From DASSQJ01 sp963773655 (lineage in GTDB: Bacteria; Actinomycetota; Actinomycetes; Actinomycetales; Dermatophilaceae), in assembly GCA_963773655.1 (NCBI GenBank), contig CAVZBX010000001.1:1116001-1180000 (forward strand): a DNA stretch of 64,000 bases. The letters are read 5' to 3'. Under the pieces are notes generated by a model, which saw only the letters and a list, made by a program, of their open reading frames with translations, searched no databases and had not been told where the DNA came from. A program made the position numbers and the translations under genes. Shown here piece after piece: positions 55,880-64,000 of the stretch; position 1 is the first letter of the stretch, and each line of letters begins with the position of its first letter.

Positions 55880-57706
55880 GTGCTCCGCACCCACGAGGCC
55901 GGCACGCTGCGTGCCGCCCACACCGGCCAGACCGTCACCCTCTCCGGCTGGGTGGCGAAGCGGCGCGACCACGGCGGAGTGGCCTTCATCGACCTGCGCG
56001 ACGGCAGCGGCGTGGTCCAGGTCGTCGCCCGCGACGAGGTGCTCGAGGCCTCCGCCCACGACCTGCGCAGCGAGTACGTCGTCACCGTGGTCGGCGAGGT
56101 CGCCGCGCGCGAGGAGCGCAACGTCAACCCCGACCTGCCCACCGGCGAGGTGGAGGTCGTGGCCCACGCGATCCGGGTGCTCAACCCCAGCGCCGCGTTG
56201 CCGTTCCAGGTCGACGAGCGGGTCACGGTGGGCGAGGAGGCCCGGCTCAAGCACCGCTACCTCGACCTGCGGCGCCCCGGCGCCCACTCGGCCGGCGCCG
56301 CCCTCCGGCTGCGCAGCAGGGTGAACGCGGCGGCCCGCCGGGTGCTCGGCGACCGCGACTTCGTCGAGATCGAGACTCCCACGCTGACCCGGTCGACCCC
56401 GGAGGGGGCGCGCGACTTCGTCGTGCCCGCCCGCCTGCGGCCCGGCAGCTGGTACGCGCTGCCGCAGAGCCCCCAGCTCTTCAAGCAGCTGCTCATGGTC
56501 GCGGGGATGGAGCGCTACTACCAGATCGCCCGCTGCTACCGCGACGAGGACTTCCGCGCCGACCGCCAGCCGGAGTTCACCCAGCTCGACATCGAGATGT
56601 CCTTCGTCGAGCAGGAGGACGTCCTCGAGCTCGGTGAGGCCGTCGTCAAGGAGATCTGGTCGCTCATCGACGTCGAGCTGCCGACACCGTTCCCGCGGAT
56701 GACGTACGCCGAGGCGATGCGCCGCTTCGGCACCGACAAGCCCGACCTGCGCTTCGGCCTGGAGCTCGTCGAGTGCACCGAGTACTTCGCCGACACCCCG
56801 TTCCGGGTCTTCCAGGCCGAGTACGTCGGCGCCGTCGTGATGCCCGGCGGCGCGAGCCAGCCGCGCAAGCAGCTCGACGCGTGGCAGGAGTGGGCGCGGC
56901 AGCGGGGAGCGAAGGGCCTGGCCTACGTGCTCGTCCAGGAGGACGGCACCCTCGGGGGCCCCGTGGCCAAGAACCTCTCCGACGCCGAGCTCGAGGGCCT
57001 CGCCGCGCACGTCGCGGCCCGGCCCGGGGACTGCGTGTTCTTCGCCGCCGGGCCCGCCAGGTCCGCCCGGGCCCTGCTCGGCGCGGCGCGGCTGGAGATC
57101 GGCCGGCGGGTCGGGCTGGTCGACGAGGACGCCTGGAGCTTCCTCTGGGTTCTCGACGCGCCGCTGTTCGAGCCCGCCGACGAGGCCGTGGCCGCGGGCG
57201 AGGTGGCGGTCGGCGCGGGCGCGTGGACCGCGGTGCACCACGCCTTCACCTCGCCGAAGAAGGAGTTCGAGGACACCTTCGACGAGCGTCCCGGCGAGGC
57301 CCTCGCCTACGCCTACGACATGGTGTGCAACGGCAACGAGATCGGCGGCGGCTCGATCCGTATCCACCGCCGTGAGGTGCAGGAGCGGGTCTTCGAGGTC
57401 ATGGGGCTGACGCCCGAGCAGGCCCAGGAGAAGTTCGGCTTCCTCCTCGACGCCTTCCAGTTCGGCGCACCGCCGCACGGCGGCATCGCGTTCGGCTGGG
57501 ACCGCATCGTCATGCTGCTCGGTGGCTTCGACAGCATCCGCGACACCATCGCGTTCCCCAAGTCAGGCGGCGGCTACGACCCGCTCACCGAGGCCCCGGC
57601 CCCGATCACGCCCGAGCAGCGCAAGGAGGCCGGCATCGACGCCGCCCCCGCGCAGCCGGCGCCGGGCCCCCAGGGCGCACCGGAGGTCAACCCGCACGGC
57701 GGCTGA
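55880..57706 (+). CDS. aspS: Aspartyl-tRNA synthetase
   Basis: 608 residues, bacterial type. OB-fold anticodon domain (SGWVAKRRDHGGVAFIDLRDGSG), class II core with motif 2 ARCYRDEDFRADRQPEFTQLDIEMSF, the bacterial GAD insertion (about 290-410), QSPQLFKQLLM, and motif 3 GIAFGWDRIVMLL. The C-terminal tail of about 40 residues is Pro/Ala-rich. No amidotransferase genes are nearby, so discriminating or dual Asp/Asn specificity cannot be stated. GTG start. Confidence 0.96.
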   Translation: MLRTHEAGTLRAAHTGQTVTLSGWVAKRRDHGGVAFIDLRDGSGVVQVVARDEVLEASAHDLRSEYVVTVVGEVAAREERNVNPDLPTGEVEVVAHAIRVLNPSAALPFQVDERVTVGEEARLKHRYLDLRRPGAHSAGAALRLRSRVNAAARRVLGDRDFVEIETPTLTRSTPEGARDFVVPARLRPGSWYALPQSPQLFKQLLMVAGMERYYQIARCYRDEDFRADRQPEFTQLDIEMSFVEQEDVLELGEAVVKEIWSLIDVELPTPFPRMTYAEAMRRFGTDKPDLRFGLELVECTEYFADTPFRVFQAEYVGAVVMPGGASQPRKQLDAWQEWARQRGAKGLAYVLVQEDGTLGGPVAKNLSDAELEGLAAHVAARPGDCVFFAAGPARSARALLGAARLEIGRRVGLVDEDAWSFLWVLDAPLFEPADEAVAAGEVAVGAGAWTAVHHAFTSPKKEFEDTFDERPGEALAYAYDMVCNGNEIGGGSIRIHRREVQERVFEVMGLTPEQAQEKFGFLLDAFQFGAPPHGGIAFGWDRIVMLLGGFDSIRDTIAFPKSGGGYDPLTEAPAPITPEQRKEAGIDAAPAQPAPGPQGAPEVNPHGG

Positions 57707-57728
57707 GCGCCCGGGCGCCCGTGCCGCC

Positions 57729-58553
57729 TCAGCGGCGGAGGAAGTCGACGAGGACCCGGTTGAACTCCTCGGCGTGCGAGACGTTGATGCCGTGCGGTCC
57801 ACCGGCGACGACGTGCAGCCGGCTGCCGGCGACCTGCTCGTGGGTGCGCTGCCCGGAGACCTCGAGGGGCACGATCGCGTCGGCGTCCCCGTGGATGACG
57901 AGGGTGGGCACGGTGACCTTCGCCAGGTCGTCGGTGAAGTCCTCCGTCCACGAGCGGATGCAGACCGCCGCCGCGTGCGTCTCCGCCTGCGTGGCCAGGG
58001 CGAGGGCCTGCTGCCGCTGGGCCTCGGTGACCTGCAGCGTGCCGCCGGCCGAGAAGAAGTTCCTCGTGAAGCCGTCGAGGAAGCCGGCGGGATCGTCGCG
58101 CAGGTCGTGCTGCATCTGCTCCACGGTGGCGTCGTCGAGCGCACCGTCCGGGTGGGTGTCGTCCTTCTTCAGGCACGGTGGGATCGCCGCGGCGAACACG
58201 ATGCTGTGCAGCCGGTCCTCGCCGACGGCGCCGACGTACCGGGCCACCTCGCCGCCCCCCATCGAGAAGCCGACCAGCGAGGCATCGGTGAGGTCGAGCC
58301 CGCGCACGAGGGCGTCGAGGTCCGTCGTCAGGGTGTCGTAGTCGTAGCCCGAGTCCGGGCCCGGCTTGCCGGACCGACCGAAGCCGCGCCGGTCGTAGGT
58401 GACGACGCGGAAGCCGGCGTCGCGCAGCACCGGCACCTGCTCGGACCAGGACTCGCCGGAGAGCGGCCAGCCGTGGATGAGGACGACCGGTCGGCCGTCG
58501 CCGCCGTGGTCGTCGTAGTGGACCTCGTACGAGCCGTTCATCAGGGTGGGCAT
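57729..58553 (-). CDS. Alpha/beta hydrolase, non-heme chloroperoxidase-like
   Basis: 274 residues with oxyanion-hole segment LIHGWPLSGESW, nucleophile elbow VGFSMGGGEVARY (Ser), and the acid/base pair HGDADAIVP and GGPHGINVSHAEEF. Helix D-region sequence YDRRGFGRSGKP is typical of the cofactor-free haloperoxidase/esterase group. Any halogenation is likely secondary to ester hydrolysis. ATG 58553 has GGGAGGA upstream; ATG 58541 is possible. Convergent with aspS. Confidence 0.86.
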   Translation of the reverse strand: MPTLMNGSYEVHYDDHGGDGRPVVLIHGWPLSGESWSEQVPVLRDAGFRVVTYDRRGFGRSGKPGPDSGYDYDTLTTDLDALVRGLDLTDASLVGFSMGGGEVARYVGAVGEDRLHSIVFAAAIPPCLKKDDTHPDGALDDATVEQMQHDLRDDPAGFLDGFTRNFFSAGGTLQVTEAQRQQALALATQAETHAAAVCIRSWTEDFTDDLAKVTVPTLVIHGDADAIVPLEVSGQRTHEQVAGSRLHVVAGGPHGINVSHAEEFNRVLVDFLRR

Positions 58554-58665
58554 GGGACGGTCCTCCCGTTCGTGGGTCGGGGCTGCACCCCCACCATAGG
58601 CACCCGGACCTGCCCGGCGACCGCTCGTGTGGTGTCCGGCGCCCGCCCGGTGGCCGCGTACCGGC

Positions 58666-59457
58666 TCACCGCGAGGAGCGCGGCACGGCGGCGGCCAGCC
58701 AGCGGCTGCGCCACCGGGCGCCGGTGGCGAAGCCCAGGCGCTGGTACACCCGGCGCGCGGCGTCGTTGTCCGCGAACATCCCGAGGGCGCAGGCGCCGTG
58801 GGCCGCCACCGCGGACCTGGCCAGGTGCGCGGTCACGGCGGTGCCGAGGCCACCGCGCCGCAGCCGGGCGTCCGTGGCGATGCCGGTCAGCGTGGGCGTC
58901 CCCGCCTCGGACGGCTCGCTCGCCCCGCAGGCGAGCAGCCGGCCCCGCTCGTCCCGCACCCCGACCCACCACTGTCCGGGTCGGGCGAAGGGCTGCCCGT
59001 GGGTGCGGGGGCTGTGCTCGGCGAGGAAGGCGGTGAGCTCGTCCCGGCAGCCCTCGCCGAGGGTCGCCACCCGGTCCTCGCCGGGCACCGGTCGTGGAAC
59101 GGCCTCGGTCCACATCCAGTCCCAGTCGCCGCCGCGGTCCCCGAGGTCGAGGTGCCGTGCCACGACGGGCTGGTGCTGTCGCGGCGCCGAGAGGTGCTGG
59201 GCGCGGCTGTCGCGGAACCACGTTCGCACGCGGGAGTCGGCGAAGAGGGAGTCGAGGCCCGGGGCGTCGCCGAGGGTGGCCGCCCCGGGGACGCCGTGGT
59301 CGGAACGCCGGCGGAAGACGACGGCCCACCCGGGGCCGTCCGCGAGTGCCCACGCGGGGGCGGTGAACCCGGCCCCGACGTCCCACACGACGACGGGGTG
59401 GTGGCCGGTGAGGCCCAGCAGGTCGTCGAGGTCGTGTACCTCGCGAACGCGGCTCAC
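58666..59457 (-). CDS. GNAT-family N-acetyltransferase
   Basis: 263 residues. The C-terminal half has the GNAT core: WWVGVRDERGRLLACGA, then TLTGIATDARLRRGGLGTAVTAHLARSAV with the acetyl-CoA P-loop (RRGGLG) and ADNDAARRVYQRLGF. The N-terminal 100 residues, with VWDVGAG and WMWTEAVP, are probably the substrate part. Acceptor unknown. GTG start overlaps the MMPL gene, so they are coupled, which may hint at a shared substrate pathway. Confidence 0.84.
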   Translation of the reverse strand: MSRVREVHDLDDLLGLTGHHPVVVWDVGAGFTAPAWALADGPGWAVVFRRRSDHGVPGAATLGDAPGLDSLFADSRVRTWFRDSRAQHLSAPRQHQPVVARHLDLGDRGGDWDWMWTEAVPRPVPGEDRVATLGEGCRDELTAFLAEHSPRTHGQPFARPGQWWVGVRDERGRLLACGASEPSEAGTPTLTGIATDARLRRGGLGTAVTAHLARSAVAAHGACALGMFADNDAARRVYQRLGFATGARWRSRWLAAAVPRSSR

Positions 59458-61703
59458 TCGTGGATCCCCCAGCGGGCGTGCAGCCGCTGCAGGGGGGCGG
59501 GGGCCCACCAGTTCGCGGCGCCGAGCACCGACATGGTCGCGGGCACGAGGAGCATCCGGACCAGGGTGGCGTCGATGGCGATCGCGAGGACGAGGGCCAC
59601 GCCCATCTGCTTCATGATGAGCAGGTCGCCCGCGGCGAAGCCGGCGAAGACCACCGCCATGAGCAGGGCCGCGGACGTGATGATCCGGCCGGAGCGCTGC
59701 AGGCCGAGGGTCACGGCCGTCTCGGTGTCGTGGCCCTGCTCGTGCAGCTCGACGATCCGCGAGAGCAGGAACACCTCGTAGTCCATCGACAGCCCGAACC
59801 CGAAGGCGATGACGAGGATCGGGATGGTGTTCTCGACCCCGCCCGCGGACGTGAAGTTGAGCAGGCCCTCCAGGTGGCCCTCCTCGAAGATCCACACGGT
59901 GACCCCGAGGGCAGCACCGAGCGAGAGCACGTTCATCACCAGGGCCTTGACCGGGATGACCACGGAGCCGGTCATGAGGAAGAGCAGGACGAGCGTGGCG
60001 AGCACGACCGCCCCGACCGCCCACCAGACCCCGTCGGCGACGGTGGCGGTGAAGTCGCGGATGCCGGAGGCCTGGCCCACGACCCACGACTCGAACGGTG
60101 GACGGTCGGTCCGCAGTGAGTCGACGAGCTCGCGCGAGGCCCCGCCGGTGCCGCTGTCCCCGGTGTGCAAGCCGACCGTGACGACGCCGTCGTCGAGGGT
60201 GCGGACCGGGTCGACGGACTCCACCCCGGGCCGGTCCGCGGCTGTGGCGGCCCACGACTCCACCTCGGCGGCGGGCGCCCGGGCCACGACCGTGACCTGG
60301 GCGCCCGCGAGCTGGGGGTAGCCCGCGCGGAGCTCCTCGAAGAAGGTGCGCTCGGGGGTGCCCTTCGGGAGCAGCTCGGCGCCGGAGGAGGTGAGCACCA
60401 TGGAGGTCGCGGGCACGGCGAGCAGGACGAGCAGCCCGGACACGACGGCGATGACGACCCAGGGGAAGCGGTGCACCGTCCGTGCCAGCCGCGAGAACAC
60501 GCCCTCGTCGCCGGAGACCTCGGTGCCGCGGCGCAGCAGCCGGCGGGCGCCGAGCACGCACAGCGCCGGGATGAGGGTGAGCGCGACGGCGAGCGCCACG
60601 ACGACGACGGACACCCCGGCGAGGGCCACGGCCCGGACGAAGTCGATCTGGAGGAACAACATCCCCGCGAGCGAGACCGCCACGGTGACGGCGGAGAAGA
60701 CGACGGTCCGGCCGGCCCGGTCCAGGGTGCTGCCCACCGCGTCGAGCACCTGGTCACGGGTGGCATCGGCCGCGGGAGCGCCGCGGAGCAGCGCACGCAT
60801 CTCCTCGCGGAACCGGCTGACGACGAGCAGCCCGTAGTCGATGCACAGGCCGAGCCCCAGCACCGTGACGACGTTGACCGTGGAGGCGTCGAGGTCGAGC
60901 AGGTACGAGAAGCCGAGCAGCGAGGCCAGGGCTCCCGCGATCGACGCCACCGCCCCGAGCACGGGGAAGCCGGCCGCGAGGAACCCCCCGAAGACGAAGA
61001 CCATGAGGACGAAGCTGACCGGCAGCGCGATGCCCTCACCCCGCTGGCCGTCGATCTTGACCTGCTCGATGATCCGGTCGACGAGGCTGCTCAGCCCGCC
61101 ACGTTCCGAGGACGTCGCCCCGGTCTCGACGACGAGCCGGTCGAGGACGGCGTCGACCTGCTCGGTGGCGGCGGACTCCTCCTCGGCCGTGACGTCGGGG
61201 TCCAGCGTGACGACCGTCGCGAAGCCGTCCGACGCCGGGTCGCCGTCCTGGACGAAGCGCAGGGCCTCCGGGCTGGTGGGGCCGCCGGGGAGGACGAACG
61301 GGTTGACGGCCGACTCGACGTGCTCGACGGCGGTGAGGTCGGCGACGGCTCGGGCCGCGGACCGGCCGACCTCGGGGTCGGCGAGGTCCACACCACCGAG
61401 CAGCAGGGTGTAGGTGCTGAAGCCGCTGCCGCCGGCCTCGGCGAGGACGTCCCGGCCGGCCTGGTTCTCGCCCTCGACGACGATCTCACCGCTGTCGACC
61501 CGGTCGAAGAGGCTGGGGGTGCCGAACAGTCCGAGCGCGGCGCCGAAGCCGGCGACGACGAAGACGCCCCAGAGGACGAGCACGACGACGGGGTGTCGCC
61601 CGACCAGCCGCCCCCAGCGCACCAGGCCCCCGGGGCGTGCGGCGACGTGCCGGCCGCGGTCGCGGTGGGCCCGGCGGGTCCCGACCGGGGCGGGCGCGCT
61701 CAT
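59454..61703 (-). CDS. MMPL/RND-family transporter
   Basis: 749 residues with the repeat layout of MMPL proteins: one helix, an outer porter-like domain, then five helices; this unit occurs twice, for about 12 helices. Typical are the Asp/Tyr helix motif GLCIDYGLLVVSRFREEMR in the first half and FGLSMDYEVFLLSRIVELH in the second, which make the proton relay. Such proteins export lipids, siderophores or drugs. I chose ATG 61703; the frame continues open far upstream opposite rarA but that is a shadow. Substrate unknown. Confidence 0.9.
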   Translation of the reverse strand: MSAPAPVGTRRAHRDRGRHVAARPGGLVRWGRLVGRHPVVVLVLWGVFVVAGFGAALGLFGTPSLFDRVDSGEIVVEGENQAGRDVLAEAGGSGFSTYTLLLGGVDLADPEVGRSAARAVADLTAVEHVESAVNPFVLPGGPTSPEALRFVQDGDPASDGFATVVTLDPDVTAEEESAATEQVDAVLDRLVVETGATSSERGGLSSLVDRIIEQVKIDGQRGEGIALPVSFVLMVFVFGGFLAAGFPVLGAVASIAGALASLLGFSYLLDLDASTVNVVTVLGLGLCIDYGLLVVSRFREEMRALLRGAPAADATRDQVLDAVGSTLDRAGRTVVFSAVTVAVSLAGMLFLQIDFVRAVALAGVSVVVVALAVALTLIPALCVLGARRLLRRGTEVSGDEGVFSRLARTVHRFPWVVIAVVSGLLVLLAVPATSMVLTSSGAELLPKGTPERTFFEELRAGYPQLAGAQVTVVARAPAAEVESWAATAADRPGVESVDPVRTLDDGVVTVGLHTGDSGTGGASRELVDSLRTDRPPFESWVVGQASGIRDFTATVADGVWWAVGAVVLATLVLLFLMTGSVVIPVKALVMNVLSLGAALGVTVWIFEEGHLEGLLNFTSAGGVENTIPILVIAFGFGLSMDYEVFLLSRIVELHEQGHDTETAVTLGLQRSGRIITSAALLMAVVFAGFAAGDLLIMKQMGVALVLAIAIDATLVRMLLVPATMSVLGAANWWAPAPLQRLHARWGIHE

Positions 61704-61781
61704 GGGCACAGCGTGCCATGCCCGCACCCGGCGGCGGCGGCGGTCCCGGATGCCGCCTCGCCCCGGCCGGGACGACCGGCG

Positions 61782-61787
61782 TAGCGT
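61782..61787 (+). promoter_or_regulatory. -10 box of the SOUL gene
   Basis: TAGCGT stands six bases before ATG 61794, predicting a leaderless mRNA. Confidence 0.5.
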
Positions 61788-61793
61788 CGTGTC

Positions 61794-62387
61794 ATGACCG
61801 AGCGGCAGCGCCACGAGGTGGTCGGCCGGTACCCCGGCTTCGAGCTGCGCCGGTACCCGGCCCACGCCGTGGCGGAGGTCACCGTCAGCGGGTCCTTCGA
61901 CTCGGCGGGCAACCGGGCCTTCCGGGCGCTGTTCGGCTACATCAGCGGGCAGAACACCTCGGCGGGTCCGATCGAGATGACCGCACCGGTCCTGCAGGAG
62001 GCGGCGTCGTCCCAGCGCGTGCCGATGACCGCCCCCGTCGTGCAGTCCGAGGCGGCCGTCGGTGAGTACGTCGTGGCGTTCGTCCTGCCGGCCGGGATGA
62101 CCGAGCAGACCGCCCCCGTGCCCGCCGACCCCCGGGTGCGGGTCCGGGGGGTCGACGAGGAGCTGGCGGCGGCGGTGCGCTTCTCCGGACGGTGGACGGA
62201 GGGGTCCTACCTCCGTCACCTCGCCGGGCTCCGGTCCGCGGTCGCCGCGGCCGGGCTGCTGGCGGTGGGAACGCCGCGCTTCGCCCGGTTCGACCCGCCG
62301 TTCACGCCCTGGTTCCTGCGGCACAACGAGGTCGTCCTGGGCGTGCGGTGGCCGGGGAGGACCGGTGAGGTCGGACCGGGTGGGTAG
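61794..62387 (+). CDS. SOUL heme-binding family protein
   Basis: 197 residues with VVGRYPGFELRRYPAHAVAEV, RAFRALFGYISGQN, IEMTAPVLQ and the repeated VPMTAPVV, the SOUL/HEBP hallmark (MTxPV). Relatives bind heme or porphyrins; no axial His is firmly conserved in bacteria, so binding is inferred. Cytosolic. The final segment FDPPFTPWFLRHNEVVL is also family-typical. TAG stop contributes to the rarA -10. Confidence 0.88.
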   Translation: MTERQRHEVVGRYPGFELRRYPAHAVAEVTVSGSFDSAGNRAFRALFGYISGQNTSAGPIEMTAPVLQEAASSQRVPMTAPVVQSEAAVGEYVVAFVLPAGMTEQTAPVPADPRVRVRGVDEELAAAVRFSGRWTEGSYLRHLAGLRSAVAAAGLLAVGTPRFARFDPPFTPWFLRHNEVVLGVRWPGRTGEVGPGG

Positions 62388-62390
62388 CCT
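62385..62390 (+). promoter_or_regulatory. -10 box of rarA overlapping the SOUL stop codon
   Basis: TAGCCT uses the TAG stop as its first three bases and ends six bases before GTG 62397. Confidence 0.5.
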
Positions 62391-62396
62391 CGCCGG

Positions 62397-63821
62397 GTGA
62401 GCCAGGACGCGACCGACCTCTTCGGGGCGGCGGCGCGGGAGCGCGCGGCCGACGGCCCCGACGCGTCCGGCGCCGTGCTGCCGCCCCTCGCGGTGCGGAT
62501 GCGGCCGCGCAGCGTGGAGGAGGTGCGCGGCCAGGCCGAGGTGCTGCGCCCGGGCAGTCCGCTGCGGCGCCTCATCGCCGGCAGCGGGGGAGCCGCCGGT
62601 CCGCTGAGCGCGATCCTCTGGGGCCCACCCGGGACGGGGAAGACCACCCTCGCCCACCTCGTCGCCACCGCCGCCGACCGCGAGTTCGTCGAGCTGTCGG
62701 CGGTGACCGCAGGCGTCAAGGACGTCCGCTCGGTCATGGAGCACGCGAACCGCACCCGCGACCTCTACGGGCGCCAGACCGTGCTCTTCCTCGACGAGAT
62801 CCACCGCTTCACCAAGGCCCAGCAGGACGCCCTGCTCCCGGGCGTCGAGAACCGTCAGGTGGTGCTGGTCGCGGCCACCACGGAGAACCCGAGCTTCTCG
62901 GTCATCGCCCCGCTGCTCTCCCGCTCGATGCTCGTCACGCTCGTCCCGCTGGGCGACGACGAGGTCGCCGAGGTGCTCGCCGCCGCCGTCACGCAGGAGC
63001 GCGGGCTCGGCGGGGCCCACCGCCTCGCCGACGACGCCCGCGACCACCTGGTCCGCCTCGCCGGGGGAGACGCCCGGCGGGCGCTGACCTTCCTCGAGGC
63101 CGCCGCCGGTGTCGCCGAGGACGCCCTGGCCCCCGGAGCGGACCGCCCGGAGGCCCTCGAGATCACCCTCGCGCACGCCGAGCAGGCGGTTGCGCACGCC
63201 GCGGTCCGGTACGACCGCACCGGCGACCAGCACTACGACGTCGCCTCCGCCCTGATCAAGAGCATGCGCGGCTCCGACGTCGACGCGGCGCTGCACTACC
63301 TGGCCCGGATGCTCGAGGCGGGCGAGGACCCGCGGTTCGTCGCCCGGCGCATCGTCATCGCCGCCTCCGAGGACGTGGGGATGGCCGACCCCACCGCGCT
63401 GCAGACGGCGGTGGCCGCGATGCACGCGGTGGCGCAGGTGGGCATGCCCGAGGCGCGGATCATCCTGGCCCAGGCGGTGGTGCACATCGCCCTGGCCCCG
63501 AAGTCGAACGCGGCGTACACGGGCATCAACGAGGCCATCGCCGACGTGCGCGCCGGCCGGGGCGGCCCGGTGCCGCTGCACCTGCGCGGCAGCGGGTACG
63601 GCGGGGCGAGCCGGATCGCCGAGGCCTCGGCCGCGGCGGCGGGCAGAGGCATGGCGCCCGCCTACGTCTACGCGCACGACGAGCCGGAGGGGGTGGCCGC
63701 GCAGCAGTACCTCCCGGACGACCTCCACGGCCGCACCGACTACTACCGGCCCACCGACCGCGGGTTCGAGGCGCGCCTGCAGGAGCGCTGGCGGTGGCTG
63801 CGCGAGCGGCTCGGACGCTGA
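62397..63821 (+). CDS. rarA: Replication-associated recombination protein RarA (MgsA) AAA+ ATPase
   Basis: 474 residues, clamp-loader-like AAA+ protein acting at stalled forks. Walker A WGPPGTGKTTLAHL, Walker B LFLDEIHRFTKAQQDALLPGVE, sensor 1 AATTENPSF, Arg finger segment LLSRSMLVTLVPL, sensor 2 GGDARRALTFLE, and the C-terminal tetramerisation domain with DQHYDVASALIKSMRGSDVDAALHYLARML and RGSGYGGASRI. Full length and intact. Leaderless GTG start. Confidence 0.94.
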   Translation: MSQDATDLFGAAARERAADGPDASGAVLPPLAVRMRPRSVEEVRGQAEVLRPGSPLRRLIAGSGGAAGPLSAILWGPPGTGKTTLAHLVATAADREFVELSAVTAGVKDVRSVMEHANRTRDLYGRQTVLFLDEIHRFTKAQQDALLPGVENRQVVLVAATTENPSFSVIAPLLSRSMLVTLVPLGDDEVAEVLAAAVTQERGLGGAHRLADDARDHLVRLAGGDARRALTFLEAAAGVAEDALAPGADRPEALEITLAHAEQAVAHAAVRYDRTGDQHYDVASALIKSMRGSDVDAALHYLARMLEAGEDPRFVARRIVIAASEDVGMADPTALQTAVAAMHAVAQVGMPEARIILAQAVVHIALAPKSNAAYTGINEAIADVRAGRGGPVPLHLRGSGYGGASRIAEASAAAAGRGMAPAYVYAHDEPEGVAAQQYLPDDLHGRTDYYRPTDRGFEARLQERWRWLRERLGR

Positions 63822-63906
63822 GCGGGCGCCCGGGTCCGTGAGTCCCCGCACAGGGGCTCGACGGACCGGCGCGCCGGGAGGACGATCGGGGGTGGAGGTG
63901 GTCCGG

Positions 63907-64000
63907 ATGGCGACGACATCCACGATCGGAACGACCGGGACGCGTCGGACGCGGTCGGTGTGGGCACCGCTCGTCGGCGCGGCCCTGCTCGTGCTGGCCC
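63907..64000 (+). CDS. Start of a membrane protein, cut by the window end
   Basis: ATG 63907 follows GGAGG (63895-63899). Only about 31 residues are visible: a Thr/Arg-rich N-tail, then the start of a hydrophobic helix VWAPLVGAALLVLA. It may be a permease or anchored protein; no family can be named. Confidence 0.5.
   Translation, partial: MATTSTIGTTGTRRTRSVWAPLVGAALLVLA

Noticed and set aside
61704..63923. Upstream extension of the MMPL frame to 1,489 codons
   Set aside because: The extra part is antisense to the SOUL gene and rarA; the family N-terminus begins at ATG 61703.

Overview
The window reads as one contiguous piece of chromosome from a high-GC actinobacterium. Support comes from pervasive GTG starts, four-base GTGA/ATGA gene overlaps, many leaderless genes placed directly behind a TANNNT -10 box, the bifunctional priA in place of hisA, the steA/steB pair, and an rRNA operon with no tRNA in its spacer. 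Gene order and 16S character suggest Micrococcales, near Intrasporangiaceae/Ornithinimicrobiaceae. I could not run a 16S comparison, so the family is an inference.

Layout. 1-4 kb: end of a histidine operon (hisC fragment, hisB, an unknown gene, hisH, priA, an SseB-like gene). 4-13.5 kb: translation block infC-rpmI-rplT with a structured leader, an rRNA methyltransferase, an orphan PAS histidine kinase, an MFS exporter, pheS-pheT and an SDR. 13.6-22 kb: a methyltransferase, then the whole arginine operon argC-(ACT protein)-argJ-argB-argD-argF/argR-argH behind a likely ArgR operator. 22-27.6 kb: mostly minus-strand accessory genes (phosphotransferase, UspA, DNA glycosylase, adenosine deaminase family, beta-propeller lipid-side protein, MFS). 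27.8-35.2 kb: tyrS and a complete rRNA operon (16S-23S-5S) with promoters, leader and terminator. 35.3-47.8 kb: a TPR protein, HAD phosphatase, phasin/H1-like protein, tlyA, nadK, a broken recN, then the envelope/division cluster steA-steB-GT4-murJ-glycosyltransferase. 47.8-64 kb: pyrG, Nudix, YchJ-like, lipoprotein, VOC, an M16-like pseudoenzyme with partner, aspS, hydrolase, GNAT, MMPL, SOUL, rarA and the start of a membrane protein.

Most notable points: (1) argF and argR lie in one uninterrupted reading frame, which would join ornithine carbamoyltransferase to its own operon's repressor, although one extra G at the junction could produce the same picture; (2) an ACT-domain protein of the family related to the CASTOR arginine sensor sits inside the arginine operon; (3) recN is split over three frames by two indel-like lesions at short tandem repeats; (4) infC and probably tlyA start at AUC, and argH has no ATG/GTG/TTG start in frame; (5) an attenuator-like leader precedes infC and a leaderless 19-codon upstream ORF precedes pheST; (6) a GCCACGTGGC palindrome recurs at intergenic promoters; (7) in three places the TAG stop codon of one gene forms the first half of the next gene's -10 box. 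Points 1, 3 and part of 4 could all be small indel or base errors in the assembly, so reads should be checked before any biology is built on them.
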